Source: a virus. From it: a stretch of DNA of 64,000 bases. Location: the IMG/VR virus record IMGVR_UViG_3300035698_012128, positions 1 to 64,000 of that record, one strand, 5' to 3'. Below the pieces are notes generated by a model. It was given only the letters and a program-made list of their open reading frames with translations. It was not told the origin of the DNA and did not search any database. Each line of letters opens with the position of its first letter. Position 1 is the first letter of the stretch. Positions 36,608-42,318 of this stretch are shown here, piece after piece. Position numbers and translations under genes: made by a program.

Positions 36608-37410
36608 TGGATTTCGATAAAATAGTACCCGTATTAGAGTTATATGGACCTGTGATACAATCAGAAGGGAGTAAGGTTGGTATACCTCACATTGTTGTTA
36701 GAACTACTGGTTGTGTTATGAGGTGTCATTTTGGTGAAGGTGGGTTTTGTGATTCATGGTACACTAGTATTCATCCCGAAAAAGGTAAATACACCATGAA
36801 TGATATAGTAAAATTCATGATGAAATTTCCCGAATGTAATCATTTGATGTTGACCGGTGGTTCTCCTACTATGCACCCCCAACTATGTGATACGATTGTC
36901 CAATATTTTAAGAACTTCCATAGAATTACTGATGATAATGGAACTATTATTCGTGAGGGGGTTGTAACCTTAGAAACTGAGGGTTCTCATATTATGGTGA
37001 CTACATTTCCTATTGATTTGATATCACTTTCACCTAAATTCTCCAACAGTATTCCGGTTGAAGGGATGATGACACCAATAGGTAAAAAAGTAACAGCTGG
37101 TATGGTGAGGCAACATAAAAAAAGTATGAGTAATACTAGAAATATGAGAATATTACTAGATAATCATACCGATTACCACTTTAAACCTGTTGTAAACCCT
37201 ACAGAAATGCCAGAGGTATGGGATGAAGTACTTGAAATGATTGAGGAGTTAAACATTCCCAAACATAAAGTATGGATAATGCCTCCTGGAGATACTAAAG
37301 AAGAATTAATTAGGATATATCCTATGTTAATGGAATTCTGTGCAGAAAATGGATATAATTTTACAGGTAGAGATCACATTATTGCCTTTGGTGATAAAAG
37401 AGAAGTATGA
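36607..37410 (+). CDS. queE: QueE-like 7-carboxy-7-deazaguanine synthase (radical SAM)
   Basis: 267 aa. Cys36-X3-Cys40-X7-Cys48 (TGCVMRCHFGEGGFCDSWYT) should bind the 4Fe-4S cluster, with spacing longer than the usual CxxxCxxC. Other motifs: GPVIQSEG near the start, LMLTGGSPTMHP, TLETEGS and SLSPKF. It converts CPH4 to CDG, the substrate of QueC. Now driven through the homing gene located directly upstream. Confidence 0.88.
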   Translation: MDFDKIVPVLELYGPVIQSEGSKVGIPHIVVRTTGCVMRCHFGEGGFCDSWYTSIHPEKGKYTMNDIVKFMMKFPECNHLMLTGGSPTMHPQLCDTIVQYFKNFHRITDDNGTIIREGVVTLETEGSHIMVTTFPIDLISLSPKFSNSIPVEGMMTPIGKKVTAGMVRQHKKSMSNTRNMRILLDNHTDYHFKPVVNPTEMPEVWDEVLEMIEELNIPKHKVWIMPPGDTKEELIRIYPMLMEFCAENGYNFTGRDHIIAFGDKREV

Positions 37411-37467
37411 TGATAAAAGATATATTGATGTGGGTAAGAATGTGGGTACTATCTTTTTGGGTATAAT

Positions 37468-37722
37468 ATGATAGAAAATTCAATGATGCCATTTACTAGA
37501 TTTGAGACTAAATTGAAAAAACTAGGTATAAATATAACGTGTTGTAGTAATTACCCATGGGTGTATTTATTAACAGTAAATGGAGAAAAAGTAACAGAAA
37601 AATTCCATTCAAAGCACAATTTTACATTAGGTTACTATCCTATAAAAACAACAGAAAAATTTAAATTTTCAAATATCGATCAAATTTTTAAAACAATAAG
37701 AAAATATGTTTATAATAATTAA
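37468..37722 (+). CDS. Hypothetical protein
   Basis: 84 aa, basic and beta-rich (YPWVYLLTVNGEKVTEKF), reminiscent of small nucleic-acid-binding folds but not assignable. Overlaps the next gene by 17 bases. Confidence 0.5.
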   Translation: MIENSMMPFTRFETKLKKLGINITCCSNYPWVYLLTVNGEKVTEKFHSKHNFTLGYYPIKTTEKFKFSNIDQIFKTIRKYVYNN

Positions 37723-37909
37723 TAATATTCTTACTTACATAAAATTAATCAGGGGTTTCATACGATTATGGATATTCAGTTTCTGCCCCCAATGTAATAG
37801 CTCTGCACCTGAATTATATGATTGTAAGGTGTGTGAGTGGCCTCCTCCATATTCATTTTATGGAGATAAATCACTAAAATCAAAAGCTTGGGGAAAATAT
37901 ATAAAATAG
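37706..37909 (+). CDS. Membrane-associated zinc-ribbon peptide
   Basis: 67 aa. A hydrophobic N-terminal helix (IIINNILTYIKLIRGFIRLWIF) precedes a four-Cys ribbon, CPQC...CKVC. Might be a membrane-tethered ribbon. Function unknown. Confidence 0.5.
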   Translation: MFIIINNILTYIKLIRGFIRLWIFSFCPQCNSSAPELYDCKVCEWPPPYSFYGDKSLKSKAWGKYIK

Positions 37910-37923
37910 AACAAAACAAAAAA

Positions 37924-38316
37924 ATGAAATTAAATAAAAATACACAATTTAAATTTATCTTAAGACTGAATGAGGGGAGTTGGGGTAGTATGAGAAAAGG
38001 TGATACTACTGAAGCTACTATAAATTTATTAGATGATTATAATGGGTTAGCCCGATTCCCTATTGATAAAAGATGGGACATAATGCACTGCGAACTTGTA
38101 ATTGATGAGGAATCAATGTATGGGGATGAGGAAGTAAGTTGTGTGGAAGAAAAGCCATGTTGTAACGATGAGCAAGTAGATGAGTTAGTAGAAGAAAAAT
38201 TATGTGATGAAGACATATATGATAACATTTTGGGTCGTGAAGAAATAGAAAAACAAGAAGAAGATATTCTGGATATTTTTAAGCAGAATTTTTTCATCAG
38301 ACAAATTTTGTCATGA
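37924..38316 (+). CDS. Acidic hypothetical protein
   Basis: 130 aa from the ATG at 37924, chosen over an upstream TTG at 37888 because it follows a typical A-rich leader. The N-terminal half is beta-like (FKFILRLNEGSWGSM); the C-terminal half is highly acidic with several Cys (CVEEKPCCNDE). No family recognised. Confidence 0.55.
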   Translation: MKLNKNTQFKFILRLNEGSWGSMRKGDTTEATINLLDDYNGLARFPIDKRWDIMHCELVIDEESMYGDEEVSCVEEKPCCNDEQVDELVEEKLCDEDIYDNILGREEIEKQEEDILDIFKQNFFIRQILS

Positions 38317-38349
38317 TCTACAAAATTAGATTGATAATTCTTTTAATTT

Positions 38350-38373
38350 AAGGTTTCTTTCGTATATTTATGG
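38350..38373 (+). promoter_or_regulatory. Compact-type promoter (AAGGTTTCTTTCGTATATTTATGG)
   Basis: One of the best matches to the GTTTCTTTnGTATATT box. It drives a short transcript ending at the terminator at 38530-38554. Confidence 0.65.
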
Positions 38374-38392
38374 TAGTAAAAAATAGAATAAA

Positions 38393-38494
38393 ATGTCTAA
38401 TAATAGAAAATGTAATTTTAGTATAATTTGTAGTGTGAGCTATTCGAGCTTATCACCGCAGCATAATTATCCTAATATATATACAGAGACTTAA
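38393..38494 (+). CDS. Possible 33-aa peptide or small RNA transcript
   Basis: Between a strong promoter-like box and a terminator lies ~180 bases. It holds an ORF MSNNRKCNFSIICSVSYS... and a GAGCT-ATTCG-AGCT hairpin (~38437-38455). It could be a peptide gene or a small RNA; the isolated promoter-terminator pair suggests a dedicated transcript. Confidence 0.35.
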   Translation: MSNNRKCNFSIICSVSYSSLSPQHNYPNIYTET

Positions 38495-38529
38495 GACAAT
38501 CAAAATACATAATGTTTGTTGGTAAATTT

Positions 38530-38554
38530 AGGTCTCATTTGAGACCTATTTTTC
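38530..38554 (+). terminator. Rho-independent terminator
   Basis: AGGTCTC-ATTT-GAGACCT, a perfect 7-bp stem, then ATTTTTC. Ends the short transcript before the tRNA array. Confidence 0.85.
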
Positions 38555-38576
38555 TGTCTAAAAGGTAGTTTTAATA

Positions 38577-38600
38577 AAAGTTTCTTATTATATTTAGTAA
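38577..38600 (+). promoter_or_regulatory. Compact-type promoter of the tRNA array
   Basis: AAAAGTTTCTTATTATATTTAGTAA, about 40 bases before the first tRNA. Confidence 0.6.
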
Positions 38601-38638
38601 TAAGAGTATAGTTAATTGACGTATTAGAAATTTGTAAT

Positions 38639-38726
38639 AGAGGGCTGGCAGAACTGGCACAATTGCACTAGTCTTGAAAACTAGAGACCGGTAAACGGTT
38701 TATGGGTTCGAATCCCATGCCCTCTT
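38639..38726 (+). tRNA. tRNA-Ser(TGA)
   Basis: Acceptor AGAGGGC/GCCCTCT perfect; anticodon arm CTAGT-CTTGAAA-ACTAG (TGA); long variable arm as expected for Ser; T arm ATGGG-TTCGAAT-CCCAT. Confidence 0.9.
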
Positions 38727-38732
38727 CAATAA

Positions 38733-38803
38733 TGCCTTGTAGTGTAACGGCAGCACGCGTGGATTTGGCCCTCGCAGCATGGGTTCGAATCCCGTCAAGG
38801 TAT
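38733..38803 (+). tRNA. tRNA-Gln(TTG)
   Basis: Acceptor TGCCTTG/CAAGGTA; anticodon arm CGTGG-ATTTGGC-CCTCG with one T-T mismatch (anticodon TTG); T loop TTCGAAT. Confidence 0.8.
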
Positions 38804-38804
38804 C

Positions 38805-38953
38805 TAAGTAGTAGAACAACTGATAGTTCAGCTTGCTAACAGATAAATTAAATTATAAGTCTGGTAAACAGGTTCAAAGTAGTTGAGAGAGGTTTAATAT
38901 CAATAGTACGTAAATTCAACTTTGTGGTGTAGGTTTGAGTCCTACCTACTTAA
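38805..38953 (+). ncRNA. tRNA-like element with long insertion (149 nt)
   Basis: Ends pair as an acceptor (TAAGTAG 38805-38811 / CTACTTA 38946-38952) and a canonical T arm (GTAGG-TTTGAGT-CCTAC) precedes the 3' side. A D-like stem GAAC/GTTC follows the 5' side. The ~110 bases between do not form an anticodon arm by eye. A shorter reading from 38877 (AAGTAG repeated) also fails to give a normal tRNA. Could be an intron-bearing or decayed tRNA, or a tRNA-like RNA. Confidence 0.45.
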
Positions 38954-38973
38954 AACATTAATTAAAAACAATT

Positions 38974-39294
38974 ATGGCATTAGATTTAGAAGTACTAAGA
39001 AAAAAACTAGATGATGCTTTAGTATCAGAAACAAAAGAGAGTTTTGAAAAATGGTTCGAAAAAACTAGAATTGAAACTACTGAAAAAGATGTATTGAACC
39101 GTAACTACCATTTTCATATAGATGGTAATAAGTTAATTATCCAAAATTATTCTTATATGGATAGTGGGTGGTATGTAGAAGTAGATAGAAAAAAAGTATC
39201 GTTATATGAAGTATGGGAGGGTAATAAACCTCAAAAATACGGTGATTACGATACCATTTTAGAAGCTTTAAAAGATACGGTTAATTTAAGTTAA
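38974..39294 (+). CDS. Hypothetical protein inside the tRNA array
   Basis: 106 aa, mixed alpha/beta with aromatic beta strands (NYHFHIDGNKLIIQNYSYMDSGWYVEV). No family recognised. It is one of several short genes interleaved with tRNAs. Confidence 0.6.
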   Translation: MALDLEVLRKKLDDALVSETKESFEKWFEKTRIETTEKDVLNRNYHFHIDGNKLIIQNYSYMDSGWYVEVDRKKVSLYEVWEGNKPQKYGDYDTILEALKDTVNLS

Positions 39295-39343
39295 GTTATG
39301 AATAGTTTACTAAACTTCTATTGAAAATAAAAAGTTTAAAATT

Positions 39344-39419
39344 CGGAATGTAGAGGAGTCAGGTTTATCTCGTCTGCTTTGGGAGCAGAAGCACGTGGGT
39401 TCAAATCCCGCCATTCCGA
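39344..39419 (+). tRNA. tRNA-Pro(TGG)
   Basis: Acceptor CGGAATG/CATTCCG; anticodon arm TCTGC-TTTGGGA-GCAGA; T arm GTGGG-TTCAAAT-CCCGC. Confidence 0.9.
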
Positions 39420-39428
39420 CCAAAAAAT

Positions 39429-39504
39429 GCCTTCGTAACTCAGTTGGTTTCAGAGTACCGTGCTTTTAACACGGGAGTCGGGAGTTCGAATCTCTCCGGG
39501 GGCA
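39429..39504 (+). tRNA. tRNA-Lys(TTT)
   Basis: Acceptor GCCTTCG/CGGGGGC; D stem ACTC/GAGT; anticodon arm CCGTG-CTTTTAA-CACGG; T arm GGGAG-TTCGAAT-CTCTC. Confidence 0.92.
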
Positions 39505-39567
39505 CTAAAGTAGTATACGTTATGAGTCAAACAAACTTCACAGTAAATGAGATTAAAGAGTTAAAAT

Positions 39568-39642
39568 GCTCCCATAGCTCAGTTGGTATAGAGCGCTGAT
39601 TTTACACGTCAGAGGTCACAGATTCGAATTCTGTTGGGAGTA
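39568..39642 (+). tRNA. tRNA-Val(TAC)
   Basis: Acceptor GCTCCCA/TGGGAGT; anticodon arm CTGAT-TTTACAC-GTCAG; T arm ACAGA-TTCGAAT-TCTGT. Confidence 0.9.
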
Positions 39643-39702
39643 CGAGGCGGAACGAAAACCGAAAGAAAGAAACAGGAAAAACTTCGTGAGTTGTGTATCT
39701 CA
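39642..39702 (+). ncRNA. Structured RNA element A
   Basis: ACGAGG (39642-39647) pairs with CTTCGT (39682-39687), enclosing CGG/CCG around AACGAAAA; a further hairpin GAG/CTC follows. It shares the ordered motifs GAAC-GAAACCG and ACAGGAAAA with element B at 44.3 kb. Not a tRNA and holds no ORF. Confidence 0.4.
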
Positions 39703-39718
39703 TTAAAAATCCACAAAT

Positions 39719-39802
39719 GCCAGAGTTAAGCAGGTGGTGTGCTTAGTAGACTGTAAATCTATACTCATTGTGAGATTGGGGGTTCGATTCCCTTCTCTGG
39801 TA
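39719..39802 (+). tRNA. tRNA-Tyr(GTA)
   Basis: Acceptor GCCAGAG/CTCTGGT; anticodon arm GTAGA-CTGTAAA-TCTAT; long variable arm (ACTCATTGTGAGATT) typical of bacterial tRNA-Tyr; T loop TTCGATT. Confidence 0.9.
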
Positions 39803-39820
39803 CTAAAACATATACAAAAC

Positions 39821-39889
39821 GGGATAGATTCTTCGGAGAAACCAGATCTGTAAAATCTCACCTAGTAGGTTCGATGCCTGCCTATCCCA
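39821..39889 (+). tRNA. Short tRNA-like gene with GTA anticodon (69 nt)
   Basis: Acceptor GGGATAG/CTATCCC perfect; T arm GTAGG-TTCGATG-CCTGC; anticodon arm AGAT-CTGTAAA-ATCT, only four pairs. The D arm is shrunken (TTCT-TCGG-AGAA) and the variable region is short, unlike the Tyr tRNA just upstream. Identity is uncertain; it may be decayed or specialised. Confidence 0.6.
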
Positions 39890-39895
39890 CTAAAT

Positions 39896-39967
39896 TCCTC
39901 TCTCATATAATGGTAATTATTCCTAACTGTTAATTAGGCTATCGTGGTTCGAGTCCACGGAGGGGAG
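39896..39967 (+). tRNA. tRNA-Asn(GTT)
   Basis: Acceptor TCCTCTC/GAGGGGA; anticodon arm CCTAA-CTGTTAA-TTAGG; T arm CGTGG-TTCGAGT-CCACG. Confidence 0.9.
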
Positions 39968-39976
39968 CAATTAAAC

Positions 39977-40050
39977 AGACATATAGCTCAGTTGGTTAGA
40001 GCACCTGGCTGATAACCAGGTTGTCGTGGGTTCAATTCCCCCTATGTCTA
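39977..40050 (+). tRNA. tRNA-Ile(GAT)
   Basis: Acceptor AGACATA/TATGTCT; D stem GCTC/GAGC; anticodon arm CCTGG-CTGATAA-CCAGG; T loop TTCAATT. Confidence 0.92.
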
Positions 40051-40137
40051 CAAAAATCATGGATATAACTATATAACGACAATACTAGTTATTGGATTAT
40101 TCGAATATATTTATTGTTGTAATAAGTTAAAAAATTT

Positions 40138-40160
40138 AAAAGTTTCTTATTATATTTAAT
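40138..40160 (+). promoter_or_regulatory. Compact-type promoter inside the tRNA array
   Basis: AAAAGTTTCTTATTATATTTAATTA, identical in core to the box at 38577; it would re-initiate transcription mid-array. Confidence 0.6.
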
Positions 40161-40187
40161 TAATTAGTAAAAAATAAAAAAATAGTA

Positions 40188-40292
40188 ATGAGAAGACATA
40201 TGTTAAAACATAAAACATTTTATTTATCTACACTTGTAACAATAGTGTTAGGTGTAGTAGCCAGAGGTGAGGTTTGGATTTGGCTAATGTAA
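40188..40292 (+). CDS. Small single-pass membrane peptide (34 aa)
   Basis: MRRHMLKHKTFYLST followed by LVTIVLGVVA and EVWIWLM: a basic N-terminus and one transmembrane helix. Directly after a promoter box. Function unknown. Confidence 0.45.
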   Translation: MRRHMLKHKTFYLSTLVTIVLGVVARGEVWIWLM

Positions 40293-40300
40293 ATATAAAT

Positions 40301-40374
40301 CGACCCTTAGCTCAGTTGGTAGTAGCATCTCACTCATAATGAGAAGGTCACGAGTTCGATTCTCGTAGGGTCAA
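40301..40374 (+). tRNA. tRNA-Met(CAT) or CAT-anticodon tRNA
   Basis: Acceptor CGACCCT/AGGGTCA has a C1-A72 mismatch, a feature of bacterial initiator tRNA; anticodon arm TCTCA-CTCATAA-TGAGA; T arm ACGAG-TTCGATT-CTCGT. Could be initiator, elongator Met, or Ile2 after lysidine modification. Confidence 0.85.
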
Positions 40375-40396
40375 CTAAAAGTAATGTATTAATTAT

Positions 40397-40585
40397 ATGT
40401 CCGAAAGTTTAGAAAATAAAGTACCTATACCTAGTATTCCCAAAGATGTCTTAGTTTTTGCCGAATGGGTCGATATTAACTGTATACGCGCTTGGAAACA
40501 TGAGTGGACGTATAAAGGTGATAACTATAGTAAAAGGTATAGTACACAGGAAATATACAGTATATGGTTGGTAGTGAGGAGATAA
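40397..40585 (+). CDS. Hypothetical protein
   Basis: 62 aa with PKDVLVFAEWVDINC and WTYKGDNYSKRYSTQEIYSIW segments. No family recognised. Overlaps the next gene by 22 bases. Confidence 0.5.
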   Translation: MSESLENKVPIPSIPKDVLVFAEWVDINCIRAWKHEWTYKGDNYSKRYSTQEIYSIWLVVRR

Positions 40586-40797
40586 CTAAAAAGTATAGTA
40601 TGGAGGAAGTAATAATATACAGGTTTCAATTAGAATCAATACGAGATGCCTTGCAACTCACCAAGAGAATAATGGTAGAAAGAGAAAAAAATACCGGAGA
40701 AAGTTGTTTTGACAGGGATGTTAAACAGTCATTGATCTGGTCAGAAAATGCATTGAACGGGAAAAAAGATGAAATAGTAGGAAGGTTTAATAAATAG
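40564..40797 (+). CDS. Hypothetical helical protein
   Basis: 77 aa, largely helical (YRFQLESIRDALQLTKRIMVEREK). No family recognised. Confidence 0.5.
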   Translation: MVGSEEITKKYSMEEVIIYRFQLESIRDALQLTKRIMVEREKNTGESCFDRDVKQSLIWSENALNGKKDEIVGRFNK

Positions 40798-40808
40798 TCT
40801 TATATATA

Positions 40809-41102
40809 ATGAAAAAGATAATACTAAGTATAGTTTATCCTATCTGGTTTTTCTTCGCCAAAACCTGGTTGGGAGGTCTAGTAATGATACCTATAGTTAT
40901 TATGCCTGTACCTACAGTAGTAAGTGTAGTATGTCCTGAGTCGATACCTACCAGTAAAGAGGCAGCTGAAGGACTAGGTTATATAGTAACTCTAGTAGCA
41001 TTTATATGTGCTATACCTGTAGCAGGTCTTTTGATGGATTTATCAGATAGGATGGAAGATGAGTATAAAAAACTAAATTATAGAACTAGGACAAGTTTTT
41101 AA
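40809..41102 (+). CDS. Small membrane protein, two or three TM helices
   Basis: 97 aa: hydrophobic segments at ~4-18, ~20-40 and ~57-77 (IPIVIMPVPTVVSVV, YIVTLVAFICAIPVAGLLM) and a charged C-tail (DRMEDEYKKLNYRTRTS). Holin-like in size, but no family match or lysis context proves it. Confidence 0.55.
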   Translation: MKKIILSIVYPIWFFFAKTWLGGLVMIPIVIMPVPTVVSVVCPESIPTSKEAAEGLGYIVTLVAFICAIPVAGLLMDLSDRMEDEYKKLNYRTRTSF

Positions 41103-41129
41103 TTAAAATATGAAAAAGAATTAGAATAA

Positions 41130-41215
41130 AGAGGGTTACCTAAGCGGTCGAAAGGAACAGTTTGCTAAACTGTAGTTGAGAAATTGGCTCATGGGTTCGA
41201 ATCCCATACCCTCTT
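41130..41215 (+). tRNA. tRNA-Ser(GCT)
   Basis: Acceptor AGAGGGT/ACCCTCT; anticodon arm ACAGT-TTGCTAA-ACTGT; long variable arm; T arm ATGGG-TTCGAAT-CCCAT. Confidence 0.92.
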
Positions 41216-41223
41216 CTTAAGAT

Positions 41224-41299
41224 GTTACGTATAGCTTAATCGGATAAAAGCGCCTGATTGTGGTTCAGGCAGATGCGAGTTCGAATCTCGTTACGTACC
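41224..41299 (+). tRNA. tRNA-His(GTG)
   Basis: Extra 5' G (position -1) facing C73, typical of tRNA-His; acceptor TTACGTA/TACGTAC; anticodon arm CCTGA-TTGTGGT-TCAGG; T loop TTCGAAT. Confidence 0.88.
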
Positions 41300-41309
41300 A
41301 AAAATAACC

Positions 41310-41355
41310 TCGTAACAAAGGTTCCTTCTGTTAGGAGAAGTTTAGGATGTTACGA
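41310..41355 (+). ncRNA. Structured RNA element C (two-stem mini-element)
   Basis: TCGTAAC (41310-41316) pairs with GTTACGA (41349-41355), enclosing a hairpin CTTCT/AGAAG (41325-41340). Sits between tRNA-His and tRNA-Leu. No T-run follows. May be a decayed tRNA or a processing signal. Confidence 0.4.
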
Positions 41356-41358
41356 AAT

Positions 41359-41443
41359 GCCGGCATGGTGGAATGGCAGTCACGATAGGTTTAAGCCCTA
41401 TTGATCAGTAATGGTCGTCCGAGTTCGAGTCTCGGTGTCGGTA
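41359..41443 (+). tRNA. tRNA-Leu(TAA)
   Basis: Acceptor GCCGGCA/TGTCGGT; anticodon arm ATAGG-TTTAAGC-CCTAT; long variable arm; T arm CCGAG-TTCGAGT-CTCGG. Confidence 0.9.
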
Positions 41444-41458
41444 CTAAATAGTAAAAAT

Positions 41459-41530
41459 ATCTTTATAGTTCAATGGATAGAACACTTAACTACGGATTAA
41501 GAGATGTGGGTTCGAATCCTACTAAGGATA
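41459..41530 (+). tRNA. tRNA-Arg(ACG)
   Basis: Acceptor ATCTTTA/TAAGGAT; anticodon arm CTTAA-CTACGGA-TTAAG; T arm GTGGG-TTCGAAT-CCTAC. A34 would need inosine editing by host TadA. Confidence 0.9.
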
Positions 41531-41535
41531 CGGAA

Positions 41536-41550
41536 AATATATATTTATTG
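41536..41550 (+). promoter_or_regulatory. Late-type promoter box (AATATATATTTATTGG)
   Basis: TATATTTATT core ends a few bases before the ATG at 41553, the same tight spacing as before 24650. Both drive tagged proteins. Confidence 0.4.
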
Positions 41551-41552
41551 GT

Positions 41553-41951
41553 ATGAATAAAAAAAGAATGCAGGAACTGGCAGGTATTAAAGAAATTGAT
41601 ACTATAGATTCTAATGGTGATATTATATATGATATAACTGATGAATATGCAGAGTGGGATTTTAGTGAGATAGAAACACTTAAAGTGACATATCGTGGGG
41701 AAGATGAAGAAGTAGATGATGGACTTTGGAATGATGATTCACATAGTATAGAAATAGAGATTAGTGATATAAAAGATGTATATAACAACCCTACACTAAA
41801 ACCTCACAAACTTAAGGTTTATGATGGTTATGTAATAATAGACAAGAGGCTTGCATATACCATCCTAGATTCACATTATGGTAATTATCCAGATGATGAA
41901 CCTTCATTGAATGAAATAAAATTAAATGAATCAATTATAAATTGTGATTAA
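41553..41951 (+). CDS. Tagged putative internal virion protein
   Basis: 132 aa. N-terminal tag MNKKRMQELAGIKEIDT closely matches MDKKRIQHLAGIKEIKL at 24650 and holds I-K-E|I. A second copy of the motif ends the protein (SLNEIKLNES). The body is acidic with no known domain. Its late-type promoter, inside an otherwise compact-promoter tRNA region, supports a virion role. Confidence 0.6.
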   Translation: MNKKRMQELAGIKEIDTIDSNGDIIYDITDEYAEWDFSEIETLKVTYRGEDEEVDDGLWNDDSHSIEIEISDIKDVYNNPTLKPHKLKVYDGYVIIDKRLAYTILDSHYGNYPDDEPSLNEIKLNESIINCD

Positions 41952-41958
41952 TAAACAT

Positions 41959-42032
41959 GCCTGCGTAGCTCAACTGGACAGAGCGTTGCACTTCTAATGC
42001 AAAGGTTTTGGGTTCGACTCCCAGCGCGGGTA
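41959..42032 (+). tRNA. tRNA-Arg(TCT)
   Basis: Acceptor GCCTGCG/CGCGGGT; anticodon arm TTGCA-CTTCTAA-TGCAA; T arm TTGGG-TTCGACT-CCCAG. Confidence 0.9.
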
Positions 42033-42034
42033 CT

Positions 42035-42156
42035 AATGAGATACAGCTTTTAGCGAAGCGATGGTAGTTCGGGGAGGATGGTGTTGCGTCACTCGGCATG
42101 GTCGATCGGTTATACAAGAGTAAGCACACCTGAGTATAAACTGTATCTCATTTTTA
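42035..42156 (+). ncRNA. Structured RNA with 12-bp closing stem (118 nt plus T-run)
   Basis: AATGAGATACAG (42035-42046) pairs perfectly with CTGTATCTCATT (42141-42152), followed by TTTT. Inside are GCTT/AAGC (~42046-42059) and GC-rich unpaired-looking segments, richer in G+C than surrounding genes. No long ORF. Reminiscent of the stable non-tRNA RNAs found in the T4 tRNA cluster, but sequence relationship is not claimed. Confidence 0.6.
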
Positions 42157-42159
42157 ACT

Positions 42160-42242
42160 GGTAATGTAGCTCAGAGCGTAGAGCACTGGATTGAAGTCCC
42201 AGGTGTCGGCGGTTCAATCCCGCCCTTTACCACTAGAATTTT
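42160..42242 (+). tRNA. tRNA-Phe(GAA)
   Basis: Acceptor GGTAATG/CTTTACC with one mismatch; anticodon arm CTGGA-TTGAAGT-CCCAG (last pair open); T arm GGCGG-TTCAATC-CCGCC. Confidence 0.85.
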
Positions 42243-42300
42243 TTATATATTTAATATATACTATTTATTATGGTATAACAATGTTATATTTATGCAAGGA
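42240..42300 (+). promoter_or_regulatory. AT-rich promoter region of the PAS gene
   Basis: Contains two late-type boxes, TTTATATATTTAATATA (~42240-42258) and TTATATTTATGC (~42284-42295), before the ATG at 42319. Confidence 0.4.
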
Positions 42301-42318
42301 CATTAATATAATATTAGA

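Noticed and set aside
37410-37465. 18-codon hydrophobic reading frame after queE
   Set aside because: Too short, no conserved features, and overlaps nothing that would support translation.
38877-38953. A normal tRNA starting at the second AAGTAG copy
   Set aside because: The acceptor fits except the first pair, but no 5-bp anticodon stem with a 7-base loop can be formed, so it is kept as part of a tRNA-like element.
40809-41102. Holin
   Set aside because: Size and membrane helices fit, but there is no adjacent endolysin and no family motif, so it is listed only as a membrane protein.
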